NCBI RefSeq assembly: GCF_004916895.1
Contig: NZ_SNTZ01000005.1
Span: forward strand, 1 to 64,000
DNA: 64,000 nt
Direction: 5' to 3'
Source: Flagellimonas alvinocaridis
Lineage (GTDB): Bacteria; Bacteroidota; Bacteroidia; Flavobacteriales; Flavobacteriaceae
Shown: piece after piece, positions 32,506 through 42,035 of the stretch
Numbering within the stretch: the stretch's first letter is position 1
Layout of the letters: the number at the start of each line of letters is the position of its first letter
Made by a program: the position numbers and the translations under genes
The notes under the pieces: model-generated
What the model was told of the DNA's origin: nothing
Database searches by the model: none
The model's input: the letters and a program-made list of their open reading frames with translations, nothing else

Positions 32506-35304
32506 ATGGACAAATATTCATTTTTAAACGCAGCACACACCTCATTTTTTGCGGAGCTGTACGATAAATATCTTACGAACCCCGATAGTGTGGAGCCCAG
32601 TTGGAGGGCTTTTTTTCAAGGATTTGATTTCGGAATGGAAAGCTCCTTGGAAGATTTGGGGATAGATTCCGGCAATACCGGCACGGTAATTCTTGCCAAT
32701 GGAAAACAGGTGGAAATGCCCGAAACCCTGCAAAAGGAGTTTCAGGTCATCCGTTTGATAGATGGGTACCGTTCCCGGGGGCACCTCTTTACCAAAACCA
32801 ACCCGGTAAGGGAAAGAAGAAAGTATGAGCCTACTTTGGACATTGCCAACTTTGGCCTGTCCGAAGCGGATATGGATACCATTTTTGATGCTGGAAAGAT
32901 TCTGGGAATCGGTTCCACATCTTTGAAGGAAATTGTGGCCCATTTGGAGCGTATTTATTGCGATTCCATTGGAGTGGAATATATGTACATCCGTACCCCT
33001 GAACGTATCCAATGGATCCAGGATTGGCTCAACGTAAACGACAACCATCCCAATTTCAATCCGGAAGAAAAAAAGGCCATCCTTAGAAAATTGAATGAGG
33101 CCGTTTCCTTTGAAAGCTTTTTGCATACCAAATATGTGGGTCAGAAACGATTTTCTTTGGAAGGTGGAGAGTCTTTGATTCCTGCTTTGGATGCAATCAT
33201 AGAAAAGGCCGCGGATAGCGGGGTGAAACAATTTGTAATGGGAATGGCCCACCGTGGCCGTTTGAATGTGCTGACCAACATCTTCGGGAAATCTCCCAAG
33301 GACATTTTCAGTGAGTTCGATGGAAAAGATTATGAAGAGACCATCTTTGATGGGGATGTAAAGTATCACCTTGGATGGACCTCCATGCGGGAGACCGATT
33401 CCGGAAAGATGGTGAACATGAACATTGCGCCCAACCCTTCGCATTTGGAAACCGTAAATGCCATTGTTGAAGGAATAACCCGCGCAAAACAAGACCGTGA
33501 CCATACCGACAATGTTTCAGAGGTCCTGCCTATTTTGGTGCATGGCGATGCGGCCTTTGCGGCACAAGGTGTGGTTTATGAAATCATACAAATGGCCCGT
33601 TTGGACGGGTATGCTACCGGAGGGACTATCCATATCGTGGTAAATAACCAGATCGGGTTTACTACCAACTATCTAGATGCCCGTTCCTCTACCTATTGTA
33701 CCGATGTGGGCAAGGTTACCCTGTCCCCCGTATTGCACGTCAATGCGGATGATGCCGAAGCTGTGGTGCATGCTTCCATTTTTGCATTGGAGTACAGAAT
33801 GCGATACAAGCGAGATATTTTCTTGGATCTATTGGGTTATAGAAAATATGGACATAACGAAGGGGATGAGCCGAAGTTCACACAACCTTTGCTGTACAAG
33901 TCCATATCCAAGCACCAGAACCCAAGGGATATCTATGCAGAGAAACTGATTGCCGAGGGCATTATTGACAAGGACTACGTAAGAAATCTGGAGGAGGAAT
34001 ACAAAAAGAACCTTGAAGAAAACCTTCTCGATTCCAGAAAAATAGAGAAAACAAGAATAACCCCTTTCATGCAAGATGAATGGGAAGGATTTGGCCAAGT
34101 GACCGAAGATACCATGTTGGAAACCATGGATACTTCATACGACCTCAAAAAATTGACGGAAATTGCCAAAGGAATCACTGCGCTTCCTGAAGGCAAGAAG
34201 TTTCTGAGAAAGCTGGAGCGATTGGTGGAGGCACGCCATAAAATGTACTTTGAGGACAATCAGTTGGATTGGGCCATGGGTGAACTTTTGGCCTACGGTT
34301 CCCTGATCGAGGAAGGCTTTGATGTGCGTATGACGGGTCAAGACGTGGAACGAGGGACTTTCTCCCATCGTCATGCTGTGATCAAGACAGAGATGCACGA
34401 GGAAGAGGTAACTTTGTTGAATGAACTTGGGGACAACCAAAATGGGAAGTTCCATATCTATAATTCCTTGTTGTCGGAATATGCGGTAATGGGCTTTGAC
34501 TATGGGTATTCCATGGCAAGCCCAAAGACCCTTACCATTTGGGAGGCTCAGTTTGGGGATTTCAGTAATGGAGCCCAGATCATTATTGATCAATACCTGT
34601 CTTCTGCCGAAGATAAATGGAAATTGCAGAACGGTTTGGTGCTGTTGTTGCCACATGGGTATGAAGGACAAGGAGCTGAACACTCATCCGCCAGAATGGA
34701 GCGGTACCTTCAGTTGTGTGCCAAGGACAATATGTATGTAGCAGATGTCACTACTCCGGCCAACCTGTTCCATTTGTTGCGTAGACAGATGAAAGCCGAT
34801 TACAGGAAACCTTTGGTGGTATTCACGCCGAAGAGTTTGTTGAGGCATCCTAAAGTGGTTTCCACCAAAGAGGAAATGGCCAATGGAAGCTTCCAAATGG
34901 TAATCGATGATGCCGAGGCAAAAGCAGCCAAAGTCAAAACATTGGTGTTCTGTACCGGAAAGTTCTATTATGATCTCTTGGATAAACGGGAAGAATTGAA
35001 AAGGGATGATGTGGCCTTGGTGCGTGTGGAGCAATTGTTCCCCTTGCCAACAGGTGAGATGCAGAACATCATCAAGAAGTATAAAAATGCAGACGACATT
35101 GTTTGGGCTCAAGAAGAACCTAGAAATATGGGTGCTTGGGGGCATTTGATGATGCATTTTGATGAAGCCAAACAATTCAGGGTGGCTTCACGAAGATTTT
35201 ATGGAGCTCCCGCCGCAGGAAGTGCGGTGCGTTCCCAAAGAAGGCATGCCCAAGTGTTGGAGTATGTCTTTGATAAGAGTAAGGACAATATGTTAATTCG
35301 ATAA
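32506..35304 (+). CDS. sucA: 2-oxoglutarate dehydrogenase E1 component
   Basis: This thiamine-diphosphate enzyme decarboxylates 2-oxoglutarate in the TCA cycle. The 932-residue length is typical. The N-terminus (FLNAAHTSFFAELYDKYLTNPDSVEPSW) matches the E2-binding segment. HRGRLNVLTNI lies in the E1 core, GDAAFAAQGVVYE and NNQIGFTT form the ThDP-binding motif, and the C-terminal transketolase-like domain contains LPHGYEGQGAEHSSAR. The sucB gene follows after 21 nt. E3 (lpd) is not in the window. Confidence 0.95.
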   Translation: MDKYSFLNAAHTSFFAELYDKYLTNPDSVEPSWRAFFQGFDFGMESSLEDLGIDSGNTGTVILANGKQVEMPETLQKEFQVIRLIDGYRSRGHLFTKTNPVRERRKYEPTLDIANFGLSEADMDTIFDAGKILGIGSTSLKEIVAHLERIYCDSIGVEYMYIRTPERIQWIQDWLNVNDNHPNFNPEEKKAILRKLNEAVSFESFLHTKYVGQKRFSLEGGESLIPALDAIIEKAADSGVKQFVMGMAHRGRLNVLTNIFGKSPKDIFSEFDGKDYEETIFDGDVKYHLGWTSMRETDSGKMVNMNIAPNPSHLETVNAIVEGITRAKQDRDHTDNVSEVLPILVHGDAAFAAQGVVYEIIQMARLDGYATGGTIHIVVNNQIGFTTNYLDARSSTYCTDVGKVTLSPVLHVNADDAEAVVHASIFALEYRMRYKRDIFLDLLGYRKYGHNEGDEPKFTQPLLYKSISKHQNPRDIYAEKLIAEGIIDKDYVRNLEEEYKKNLEENLLDSRKIEKTRITPFMQDEWEGFGQVTEDTMLETMDTSYDLKKLTEIAKGITALPEGKKFLRKLERLVEARHKMYFEDNQLDWAMGELLAYGSLIEEGFDVRMTGQDVERGTFSHRHAVIKTEMHEEEVTLLNELGDNQNGKFHIYNSLLSEYAVMGFDYGYSMASPKTLTIWEAQFGDFSNGAQIIIDQYLSSAEDKWKLQNGLVLLLPHGYEGQGAEHSSARMERYLQLCAKDNMYVADVTTPANLFHLLRRQMKADYRKPLVVFTPKSLLRHPKVVSTKEEMANGSFQMVIDDAEAKAAKVKTLVFCTGKFYYDLLDKREELKRDDVALVRVEQLFPLPTGEMQNIIKKYKNADDIVWAQEEPRNMGAWGHLMMHFDEAKQFRVASRRFYGAPAAGSAVRSQRRHAQVLEYVFDKSKDNMLIR

Positions 35305-35325
35305 TAAAGTATAAACGCGTATAGC

Positions 35326-36543
35326 ATGGTACTAGAAATGAAAGTTCCCTCTCCTGGGGAATCCATTACAGAGGTTGAGATAGCCGAGTGGTTGGTTGAG
35401 GATGGAGATTATGTGGAAAAGGATCAAGCCATTGCAGAGGTTGACTCGGACAAGGCAACATTGGAACTTCCTGCGGAAGAAAGTGGAATTATAACGCTAA
35501 AAGCTGAAGTAGGGGATGCTGTGGCGGTCGGCGAAGTGGTATGCCTTATTGATACCAGTGCCAAAAAACCGGAAGGAGATGCTCCCAAGGCAGAAGCCAA
35601 AGAGGAACCCAAAAAAGAAGAACCTAAGGCAGAAGCCAAGAAAGCCGAGCCTAAAAAGGAAACTTACGCCTCTGGTACACCTTCGCCTGCTGCCAAGAAG
35701 ATTTTGGATGAAAAAGGGATTGAACCTTCGTCCGTTTCTGGTACGGGTAGAGATGGTCGCATCACCAAAGAAGATGCGGTGCAAGCAGTTCCATCCATGG
35801 GTACACCTACTGGAGGGAATAGGGGGGAGACCCGTTCCAAATTGTCCATGCTTCGTAGAAAAGTAGCAGAGCGTTTGGTAGCAGCCAAGAATGAAACCGC
35901 GATGTTGACCACCTTCAATGAGGTGGATATGTCTCCTATCTTTGAGCTACGCAATCAGTACAAGGAAGAATTTAAGGAAAAGCACGGCGTAGGTTTGGGC
36001 TTTATGTCATTCTTCACCAAGGCGGTTATCCGAGCATTGCAAATGTATCCTGCCGTAAATTCTATGATCGATGGCAAGGAGATGATCACCTATGATTTCT
36101 GCGATATCAGTATTGCTGTTTCCGGGCCCAAAGGTCTTATGGTACCTGTAATCCGAAATGCGGAAAACTTGACCTTTAGGGGTGTTGAAGCTGAAGTAAA
36201 GCGTTTGGCGCTTAGGGCAAGGGATGGCCAAATTACCGTTGATGAAATGACAGGTGGTACCTTTACCATTTCCAATGGAGGGGTATTTGGTTCCATGTTG
36301 TCCACACCCATCATCAACCCACCACAAAGTGGGATTTTAGGAATGCACAACATTGTAGAGCGACCCATTGTAAGAGATGGTGCCATTGCCATTGCGCCTA
36401 TCATGTATGTGGCATTGTCCTACGATCATAGAATCATTGACGGAAAAGAGTCCGTTGGTTTCTTGGTAGCGGTCAAGGAAGCTTTGGAAAGCCCGGTGGA
36501 GCTGTTGATGGATGGTGATGTGAAAAAAGCTCTGGAGCTTTAA
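35326..36543 (+). CDS. sucB: 2-oxoglutarate dehydrogenase E2 (dihydrolipoyl succinyltransferase)
   Basis: This is the acyltransferase core of the complex, with 405 residues. The lipoyl domain (1-76) has the lipoylated lysine K43 in VDSDKATLELP. A Lys/Glu/Ala/Pro-rich linker (about 79-115) comes next, then the E1/E3-binding domain (SPAAKKILDEKGIEPSSVSG) and the catalytic domain with YDHRIIDGKESVGFL (active His and Asp). It is cotranscribed with sucA. Confidence 0.95.
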   Translation: MVLEMKVPSPGESITEVEIAEWLVEDGDYVEKDQAIAEVDSDKATLELPAEESGIITLKAEVGDAVAVGEVVCLIDTSAKKPEGDAPKAEAKEEPKKEEPKAEAKKAEPKKETYASGTPSPAAKKILDEKGIEPSSVSGTGRDGRITKEDAVQAVPSMGTPTGGNRGETRSKLSMLRRKVAERLVAAKNETAMLTTFNEVDMSPIFELRNQYKEEFKEKHGVGLGFMSFFTKAVIRALQMYPAVNSMIDGKEMITYDFCDISIAVSGPKGLMVPVIRNAENLTFRGVEAEVKRLALRARDGQITVDEMTGGTFTISNGGVFGSMLSTPIINPPQSGILGMHNIVERPIVRDGAIAIAPIMYVALSYDHRIIDGKESVGFLVAVKEALESPVELLMDGDVKKALEL

Positions 36544-36607
36544 ATCGTAGGGTTTTAGTGAGGTTAATGTGGATGCCTCTCTTTCAAACAACTTAAAGTA
36601 TCGAAAA

Positions 36608-37120
36608 ATGCTGATTACCAACAGCACCAGAAACGATATTCCCGAAATTTTTAGGCTTTATAAACTGGCCACCGATTTTCAGAAAGTGAAGTTTCCTGAG
36701 AACCAGTGGCCTGAATTTAGCCATGAATTAGTGGTTACAGAGGTCGATGACAACCGACAATTTAAGTTGTTGATCAATGGTGAGATTGCTTGCGTGTGGG
36801 CCATAACATTCAGGGACCCCCAAATCTGGGAGGAAAAGGACAACGAATTTTCCATATATATCCATAGAATTGCTACCAACCCAAATTTTAGGGGCGGGAA
36901 TTTTGTTGCAAAGATTTTGGATTGGGCCACCGATTTTGCGAAAGCCACCGATAAGAAATTTATCCGAATGGATACGTGTGGAAAAAATGATGGCCTAATA
37001 GGACATTATACCAAAAGTGGCTTTGAATTTTTAGGAATTCGGAAGCTTAAGAATACTTCAGATTTGCCGGTTCACTACCACAATGCAGATGTTTGCTTTT
37101 TTGAAAAGAAATTGAGGTGA
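36608..37120 (+). CDS. GNAT-family N-acetyltransferase
   Basis: The 170-residue protein has the GNAT fold: an N-terminal TNSTRNDIPEIFRLYKLA, the acetyl-CoA-binding strand-loop-helix IHRIATNPNFRGGNFVAKIL (R/Q-x-x-G-x-G/A type) and a C-terminal YTKSGFEFLGIRKL. ATG 36608 is preferred over an in-frame GTG at 36569, since the family begins just before the LITNS segment. The substrate is unknown. It lies 64 nt after sucB and may be transcribed separately. Confidence 0.8.
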   Translation: MLITNSTRNDIPEIFRLYKLATDFQKVKFPENQWPEFSHELVVTEVDDNRQFKLLINGEIACVWAITFRDPQIWEEKDNEFSIYIHRIATNPNFRGGNFVAKILDWATDFAKATDKKFIRMDTCGKNDGLIGHYTKSGFEFLGIRKLKNTSDLPVHYHNADVCFFEKKLR

Positions 37121-37126
37121 AGGTGT

Positions 37127-37570
37127 CTACTTTAATTTTAGATAAAGGCATTTTTTATCATAATCAATAACAGCGTTACCTTTTTTAAGAATATCGGCCC
37201 CAATAATGCCATCTACAGGTAACGCATTGTGGGAGGTAAGGGCTTTGTTTACATGTACTAGATCAAAGAGAACGATTTTAAGCCGACTCTTTTTCCAATC
37301 CCCTATTTTGATTTTGTTTTTGGTAGAAATCAAGGTTTCCATTTCGGTGGCCCCAGCTCCTGCGGCTTTTACATCGGTGCTTTCGGAAACCATCTTGAAA
37401 AAATCAATCCTGTCCATTCCCACACAAGTGTTGGAAGCTCCGGTGTCTAGGATAAATCTACCGGTGATCCCATTGATTTTGGCAGCAAGTTCAAAATGGT
37501 TGGTCTCCGTGAAAGACAGGGGTATCTTAGTGTAGCTTTTGGATTCAAGAAATTTTTTAAGTGATGCCAT
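37127..37570 (-). CDS. Retropepsin-like aspartyl protease-fold protein
   Basis: This 147-residue single-domain protein has FILDTGASNTCV (catalytic-type D42-T-G-A-S) and the second signature VDGIIGADIL, as in retropepsin-like clan AA peptidases. It has no signal peptide, so it appears cytoplasmic. Single-domain members would have to dimerise to be active. The substrate is unknown. It is convergent with the GNAT gene (6 nt apart). A REP-like sequence lies just upstream of its start. Confidence 0.8.
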   Translation of the reverse strand: MASLKKFLESKSYTKIPLSFTETNHFELAAKINGITGRFILDTGASNTCVGMDRIDFFKMVSESTDVKAAGAGATEMETLISTKNKIKIGDWKKSRLKIVLFDLVHVNKALTSHNALPVDGIIGADILKKGNAVIDYDKKCLYLKLK

Positions 37571-37584
37571 ATGGTTGATTGAGA

Positions 37585-37613
37585 GATGTCATCCTGAGCC
37601 CAGTCGAAGCATC
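37585..37613. repeat. REP-like palindromic element (single unit)
   Basis: The sequence GATGTCATCCTGAGCCCAGT followed by CGAAGCATC has inverted ends (GATG and CATC). It contains a GAG-CC-CAGTCGA core close to that of the larger inverted repeat at 58276-58326. It lies in the gap between the retropepsin-like gene and tatD. It is probably a copy of a dispersed intergenic repeat. Confidence 0.5.
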
Positions 37614-37671
37614 TATGTGTAATATGCAAAACAAAGTTTTGGAAGGTCTAAGATAAGCCTATTTTTGCGAT

Positions 37672-38439
37672 ATGATTATAACAGATACCCACACCCATCT
37701 TTATAGCGAGGCCTTTGACGGTGATAGAAAAGAAATGATGCAGCGTGCGGTGGATGCCGGGGTGCAGCGTTTCTTCATTCCCGCCATTGATTCCACCTAT
37801 ACCCAATCCATGTTGGATTTGGAAAAGGAATATCCAGAAAATGTGTTTTTAATGATGGGATTGCATCCTACACACGTCAAAGAAAACTACAAGGAGGAAT
37901 TGGTACAGGTCGAGGAATGGTTGTCCAAACGGAAGTTTTATGCCGTTGGCGAAATAGGTATCGACCTATATTGGGACAAAACTTTTTTGAAGCAACAGCA
38001 AGATGCTTTCGTGTATCAAATACGTCTAGCCAAGAAACATGGTTTGCCTATTGTGATCCATTGTCGGGAATCGTTTGATGAAATCTTTGAGATTCTCGAG
38101 CAGGAAAAAGGAGATGGTCTATTTGGAATTTTTCATTGTTTTACGGGAACTTTGGAGCAAGCCCATCAAGCCATTTCCTATGGTATGAAATTGGGGATTG
38201 GCGGGGTGGCCACTTATAAAAATGGAAAAATCGACCAATTTTTAGATCAAATCGATTTGGAACATATAGTTTTGGAAACGGATTCGCCGTATTTGGCTCC
38301 AGTTCCATATAGGGGAAAGCGAAATGAAAGCGCCTATATTAGTAAGGTGTTGGAAAAGCTATCGGATATCTATGGAAAATCCATTGAAGAAATTGCGTCA
38401 GTGACCACCAAGAATTCCCAAAAGGTATTTGATATATGA
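37672..38439 (+). CDS. tatD: TatD-family metal-dependent DNase
   Basis: This is a TIM-barrel metal-dependent hydrolase of 255 residues, the usual length. The signatures are DTHTHLYSEAF (metal His pair), MMGLHPTHVKENY, VGEIGIDLYWD (metal Glu), PIVIHCRES, GIFHCFTGTLEQA and LETDSPYLAP (metal Asp). TatD proteins are 3'-5' DNA exonucleases in the cytoplasm. The stop codon overlaps the start of the asparaginase gene by 4 bases, which implies an operon with coupled translation. Confidence 0.9.
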   Translation: MIITDTHTHLYSEAFDGDRKEMMQRAVDAGVQRFFIPAIDSTYTQSMLDLEKEYPENVFLMMGLHPTHVKENYKEELVQVEEWLSKRKFYAVGEIGIDLYWDKTFLKQQQDAFVYQIRLAKKHGLPIVIHCRESFDEIFEILEQEKGDGLFGIFHCFTGTLEQAHQAISYGMKLGIGGVATYKNGKIDQFLDQIDLEHIVLETDSPYLAPVPYRGKRNESAYISKVLEKLSDIYGKSIEEIASVTTKNSQKVFDI

Positions 38440-39473
38440 CCGTGAAGCAAAAAAGCAATATTCTACTAATCTATACCGGAGGCACCATTGGTATGGTTAA
38501 GGATTATAAGACCGGGGCTTTGCGTGCTTTCAATTTTGATGAGCTCATCAAGAATATCCCTGAGTTGAACCAATTGGATTGTACCTTGACCGGAGTTTCA
38601 TTTGAAAAGCCTATAGATTCATCCAATATGAATCCAAGGTATTGGGCCACAATAGCTTCAATGATTGAAGAAAACTATGCGGATTATGATGGTTTTGTTG
38701 TGCTTCACGGAAGCGATACCATGAGCTATTCCGCATCGGCCTTGAGCTTTATGTTGGAGAACCTGACCAAGCCAGTCATCTTCACGGGGTCTCAATTGCC
38801 TATTGGCGATTTGCGAACCGATGCCAAGGAGAATTTGATAACATCAATTCAGATTGCGGCCCTGCAAGAAAATGGGAAGCCTGTAGTGCAGGAGGTGTGT
38901 CTGTACTTCGAATATAAGTTATACCGGGCCAATAGGACCACTAAAATCAATGCAGAACATTTTGAGGCATTTGCTTCCCTTAATCATCCACCTTTGGTGG
39001 AGTCAGGGGTGCATTTAAATGTGCACTATGGCAATCTACTGCCCAGAACGCCCAAGCACAAAATCTTTCAAGTTCACAAGAATATGGACGATAATGTCGC
39101 TATCTTAAAATTATTTCCAGGTTTGAACAAGGAGGTTTTACGATCTGTATTGAACATTTCGGGTTTAAGAGCGTTGGTTTTGGAGACATACGGTGCTGGA
39201 AACGCCCCGATGGATGAATGGTTTTTGGAAGAATTGAAAATAGCCGTTAAAAAAGGATTGCACATAATTAACGTAACCCAATGCTCTGGGGGAAGTGTGT
39301 CCATGGGTCATTACGAGACCAGTGAAAAGCTTCAGGAAATGCAACTGGTTAATGGAAAGGATATTACAACTGAAGCAGCCATAACAAAGGCCATGTACCT
39401 ATTGGGGAGTGATATTTCGGACGAATTGTTCAAAACCATTTTTGAAACATCACTACGCGGGGAAATGCTGTAA
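38436..39473 (+). CDS. ansA: Type I L-asparaginase
   Basis: This enzyme hydrolyses asparagine to aspartate and ammonia. It has 345 residues and no signal peptide, so it is the cytoplasmic type. The two catalytic threonine motifs are IYTGGTIGMV near the N-terminus and VLHGSDTMSYSASAL. FTGSQLP and NVTQCSGGSVSMGHY are also typical of the family. ATG 38436 overlaps the tatD stop codon (ATGA). Confidence 0.9.
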   Translation: MTVKQKSNILLIYTGGTIGMVKDYKTGALRAFNFDELIKNIPELNQLDCTLTGVSFEKPIDSSNMNPRYWATIASMIEENYADYDGFVVLHGSDTMSYSASALSFMLENLTKPVIFTGSQLPIGDLRTDAKENLITSIQIAALQENGKPVVQEVCLYFEYKLYRANRTTKINAEHFEAFASLNHPPLVESGVHLNVHYGNLLPRTPKHKIFQVHKNMDDNVAILKLFPGLNKEVLRSVLNISGLRALVLETYGAGNAPMDEWFLEELKIAVKKGLHIINVTQCSGGSVSMGHYETSEKLQEMQLVNGKDITTEAAITKAMYLLGSDISDELFKTIFETSLRGEML

Positions 39474-39538
39474 AATTAACGCCTCAAATTTCTAAAACTG
39501 ATTATTTTTTCGTTTATTGGTCGACCCAATTGACAATT

Positions 39539-39626
39539 AGAGAGGTGGCCGAGTGGTCGAAGGCGCACGCCTGGAAAGTGTGTATACACCAAAAGTGTAT
39601 CGAGGGTTCGAATCCCTTCCTCTCTG
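39539..39626 (+). tRNA. tRNA-Ser (anticodon GGA)
   Basis: This is a class II tRNA of 88 nt without an encoded CCA. The acceptor arm AGAGAGG (39539-39545) pairs with CCTCTCT (39619-39625), with discriminator G. The anticodon stem CACGC/GTGTG holds the loop CTGGAAA with anticodon GGA at 39573-39575. The long variable arm ATACAC-CAAAA-GTGTAT and discriminator G73 identify serine. T-arm GGGTTCGAATCCC. Confidence 0.95.
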
Positions 39627-39704
39627 CTAGGTATTTTAATTTTTCAATTATAAAATTTTTATATCTTTAACATTATTAACTAACTAAATTTAAGTTTAAG
39701 AGAA

Positions 39705-40439
39705 ATGAAAAAAGTATCCTTTACTCTGGCTGCTGCCGGAATGTTTGTTTTGGGAACAACAACTGCATCGGCTGCTATGTTGCAAGATGAAGCTGCTGCT
39801 GAAGCCAGCAAAGGTTTCACCCAAGTATTGAAAGAACAGTTTATTCAAGGAGGCCCTGCTTTTATGGGGATTGTACTTCTATGTCTAATCTTGGGATTGG
39901 CTGTTGCCATTGAGAGAATTATTTATTTGAATTTGGCAACCACTAATTCCGCTAAACTAAAGCAGCAAGTTGAGGACGCCTTGGCTTCTGGAGGTGTAGA
40001 GGCCGCCAAAGAAGTTTGTAGGAACACCAAAGGACCCGTTGCTTCCATCTTCTACCAAGGATTGGATAGAGCAGGTGAAGGTTTGGAGTCTGCAGAAAAA
40101 GCTGTTGTAGCTTATGGAGGTGTACAGATGGGACAATTGGAGAAGAACGTTTCTTGGTTGTCTTTGTTTATCGCTATTGCGCCCATGCTTGGGTTCATGG
40201 GTACGGTAATCGGTATGATTCAGGCCTTCCAGAAAATTGCAGCAGTAGGTAACTTGAGTGCATCTTTGATTGCTGGTGATATCCAGGTAGCACTTTTGAC
40301 CACGGTATTTGGTCTTATTGTTGCGATCATCCTACAGATTTTCTATAACTATATCATTGCAAAAATCGATAGTATCGTAAACGACATGGAAGACTCCTCC
40401 ATATCCTTGATTGATATGTTGGCAGCACACAAGAAATAA
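39705..40439 (+). CDS. exbB: ExbB/TolQ/MotA-type proton channel protein
   Basis: The 244-residue protein has a signal-like N-terminus (MKKVSFTLAAAGMFVLGTTT) followed by three membrane helices and the MotA/TolQ/ExbB domain with WLSLFIAIAPMLGFMGTVIGMIQAF and LLTTVFGLIVAIILQIFYNY. It forms the proton-driven motor with ExbD, powering TonB-type outer-membrane transport. It heads a cluster with a 3-TM protein, two ExbD-type proteins and a PorT-family gene. The first segment resembles the extra N-terminal helix seen in many Bacteroidota homologues. Confidence 0.9.
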   Translation: MKKVSFTLAAAGMFVLGTTTASAAMLQDEAAAEASKGFTQVLKEQFIQGGPAFMGIVLLCLILGLAVAIERIIYLNLATTNSAKLKQQVEDALASGGVEAAKEVCRNTKGPVASIFYQGLDRAGEGLESAEKAVVAYGGVQMGQLEKNVSWLSLFIAIAPMLGFMGTVIGMIQAFQKIAAVGNLSASLIAGDIQVALLTTVFGLIVAIILQIFYNYIIAKIDSIVNDMEDSSISLIDMLAAHKK

Positions 40440-40465
40440 TTACGGAACTAAAACTATCGAGAGTC

Positions 40466-40903
40466 ATGAATAAAATAATTAAAATAGCGCTTATTGTCAT
40501 CGGGTTGATAGCGGCCGTTCTTTGGTTCTCTTTGCCATCAGCTGATGATCCAAATGCCATCAGTAGTGGTGCCATGAACTTTATGTTCGTGATCATGTAC
40601 ATATTGTTGGCCATAGCCGTCGTATCAGCAGTGTTTTTTGGACTCAAAAAATTGTTGACCACGCCTGGAAGCATTAAAAAGGCCTTGTTCGCCATAGGTG
40701 GATTGGCCATAATCGTGGCGGTATCTTACGGACTTTCCTCAGATAACATGGCTGTTGTTGAAGCTATGTCCCAAAGAGGAATTGAAACTACCGAGGGTAC
40801 TGTAAAGAACATTGGAATGGGACTGAATGTGTTTTTCATCCTAACGGTATTGGCCGTACTTCTTATGGTTTTGCCCGGATTGAAGAAAATGTTCGTTAAG
40901 TAA
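40466..40903 (+). CDS. Hypothetical 3-TM protein inside the exb cluster
   Basis: The 145-residue protein has membrane segments at about residues 5-23, 37-60 and 117-138, and a shorter hydrophobic stretch at about 74-90. There is no family motif I recognise. It lies 26 nt after exbB and 11 nt before the first exbD, so it belongs to the same transcript. It may be an accessory of the motor complex; that is inference from position only. Confidence 0.65.
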   Translation: MNKIIKIALIVIGLIAAVLWFSLPSADDPNAISSGAMNFMFVIMYILLAIAVVSAVFFGLKKLLTTPGSIKKALFAIGGLAIIVAVSYGLSSDNMAVVEAMSQRGIETTEGTVKNIGMGLNVFFILTVLAVLLMVLPGLKKMFVK

Positions 40904-40914
40904 AAAGTTAAGTT

Positions 40915-41520
40915 ATGCCTAGAAGAAAAGGAGCCCCGGAAGTAAATGCCGGTTCCATGGCAGACATAGCGTTCCTCTTGTTGATATTTTTCTTGGTGAC
41001 CACCACCATTGAAACTGATGCAGGATTGGATCGTATGTTACCGCCCATTGAGCCGCCCGAAGAAGACGTAATCATCAAGCAGAAGAACATTTTTACGGTG
41101 AATATCAACAAGAATGGTCAATTGCTAGTGGAGGACGAATTGATGAATCTGAAGAACTTAAGAAATGCGGCTACAGCATTTCTGGAGAACAACGCGGATG
41201 GGAGCTGTAACTACTGTAAGGGTAGAAAGGATGCAGCTTCATCAGATAACCCAACAAAAGCGATTATTTCTTTAAAGAATGACCGGGAGACCAAATACAG
41301 TACTTATATAACCGTTCAAAACGAATTGGTAGGTGCCTATAACGATTTGCGTAACCGGGAAGCCCAGCGTCTGTACAATCAGGATTTTACAAAAATGGAG
41401 GCTGAGTATTTAAACCCAGAAACGCCATCTGCAGTTCGGGATGATTTGAAGGATAAGGTAAAGCGTATTCAAGATATGTTTCCACAGAAGCTTTCTGAAG
41501 CAGAAACATCAACCAATTAA
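40915..41520 (+). CDS. exbD: ExbD/TolR-type protein with a long Cys-containing C-terminal region
   Basis: This is a single-pass ExbD family protein of 201 residues, against about 140 usual. The N-terminal VNAGSMADIAFLLLIFFLVTT contains the motor aspartate before the membrane helix. The periplasmic part carries an insertion with a CxxC motif (GSCNYCKGRKD), followed by a Lys/Glu-rich helical region (about 125-195). It is the partner of ExbB. The insertion and CxxC are not present in the second ExbD gene next to it. Confidence 0.85.
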   Translation: MPRRKGAPEVNAGSMADIAFLLLIFFLVTTTIETDAGLDRMLPPIEPPEEDVIIKQKNIFTVNINKNGQLLVEDELMNLKNLRNAATAFLENNADGSCNYCKGRKDAASSDNPTKAIISLKNDRETKYSTYITVQNELVGAYNDLRNREAQRLYNQDFTKMEAEYLNPETPSAVRDDLKDKVKRIQDMFPQKLSEAETSTN

Positions 41521-41529
41521 AACTATAGT

Positions 41530-42012
41530 ATGGCTAAGTTTACAAAAAAGAAAGACGGGGATTTGCCAGCGGTTTCAACTGCTTCACTTCCTGATATTGT
41601 CTTTATGTTGCTGTTCTTTTTTATGACGGTGACCACCATGAAAGATAGTTCCCTGTTGGTTGAGAATACACTTCCAAATGCAACGGAAATCAAAAAGTTG
41701 GAGAAAAAAGATCGTGTGATTTATATCTACGTTGGAAAACCAACCCAAGAATATCAAAGTGTATTTGGAACAGAACCAAGGATCCAATTGAATGACAAGT
41801 TTGCGAATGTTGATGAAGTTGGATCATACATCTTGGCCGAACGTGCCAATAAACCGCAGGAACTTCAAAATGTATTGACTACTGCCCTAAAGGTTGACAA
41901 AAATGCGAATATGGGTCTTATAACCGATATTAAGCAACAACTTAGAGAAGTAAATGCCCTAAAGGTCAACTATACGACCTATGAAGGCGATGCTTTCAAT
42001 AATTTGCAGTAA
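41530..42012 (+). CDS. exbD: Second ExbD/TolR-type protein
   Basis: This is an ExbD family protein of 160 residues. The N-terminal STASLPDIVFMLLFFFMTVTT carries the conserved aspartate and membrane helix. The periplasmic domain contains IYIYVGKPTQE and ends in EVNALKVNYT. It is paired with the previous ExbD (9 nt apart), as in Bacteroidota motors that use two different ExbD proteins. A strong terminator follows. Confidence 0.88.
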   Translation: MAKFTKKKDGDLPAVSTASLPDIVFMLLFFFMTVTTMKDSSLLVENTLPNATEIKKLEKKDRVIYIYVGKPTQEYQSVFGTEPRIQLNDKFANVDEVGSYILAERANKPQELQNVLTTALKVDKNANMGLITDIKQQLREVNALKVNYTTYEGDAFNNLQ

Positions 42013-42035
42013 ACAATAACTTAGATTTAGTGGGA

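Noticed and set aside
37577..37592. TGAGAGATGTCA as a further Fnr-type box
   Set aside because: It has G in place of the T/C at position 4, overlaps a REP-like unit, and has no TAnnTTTG at the 23-bp distance toward tatD.
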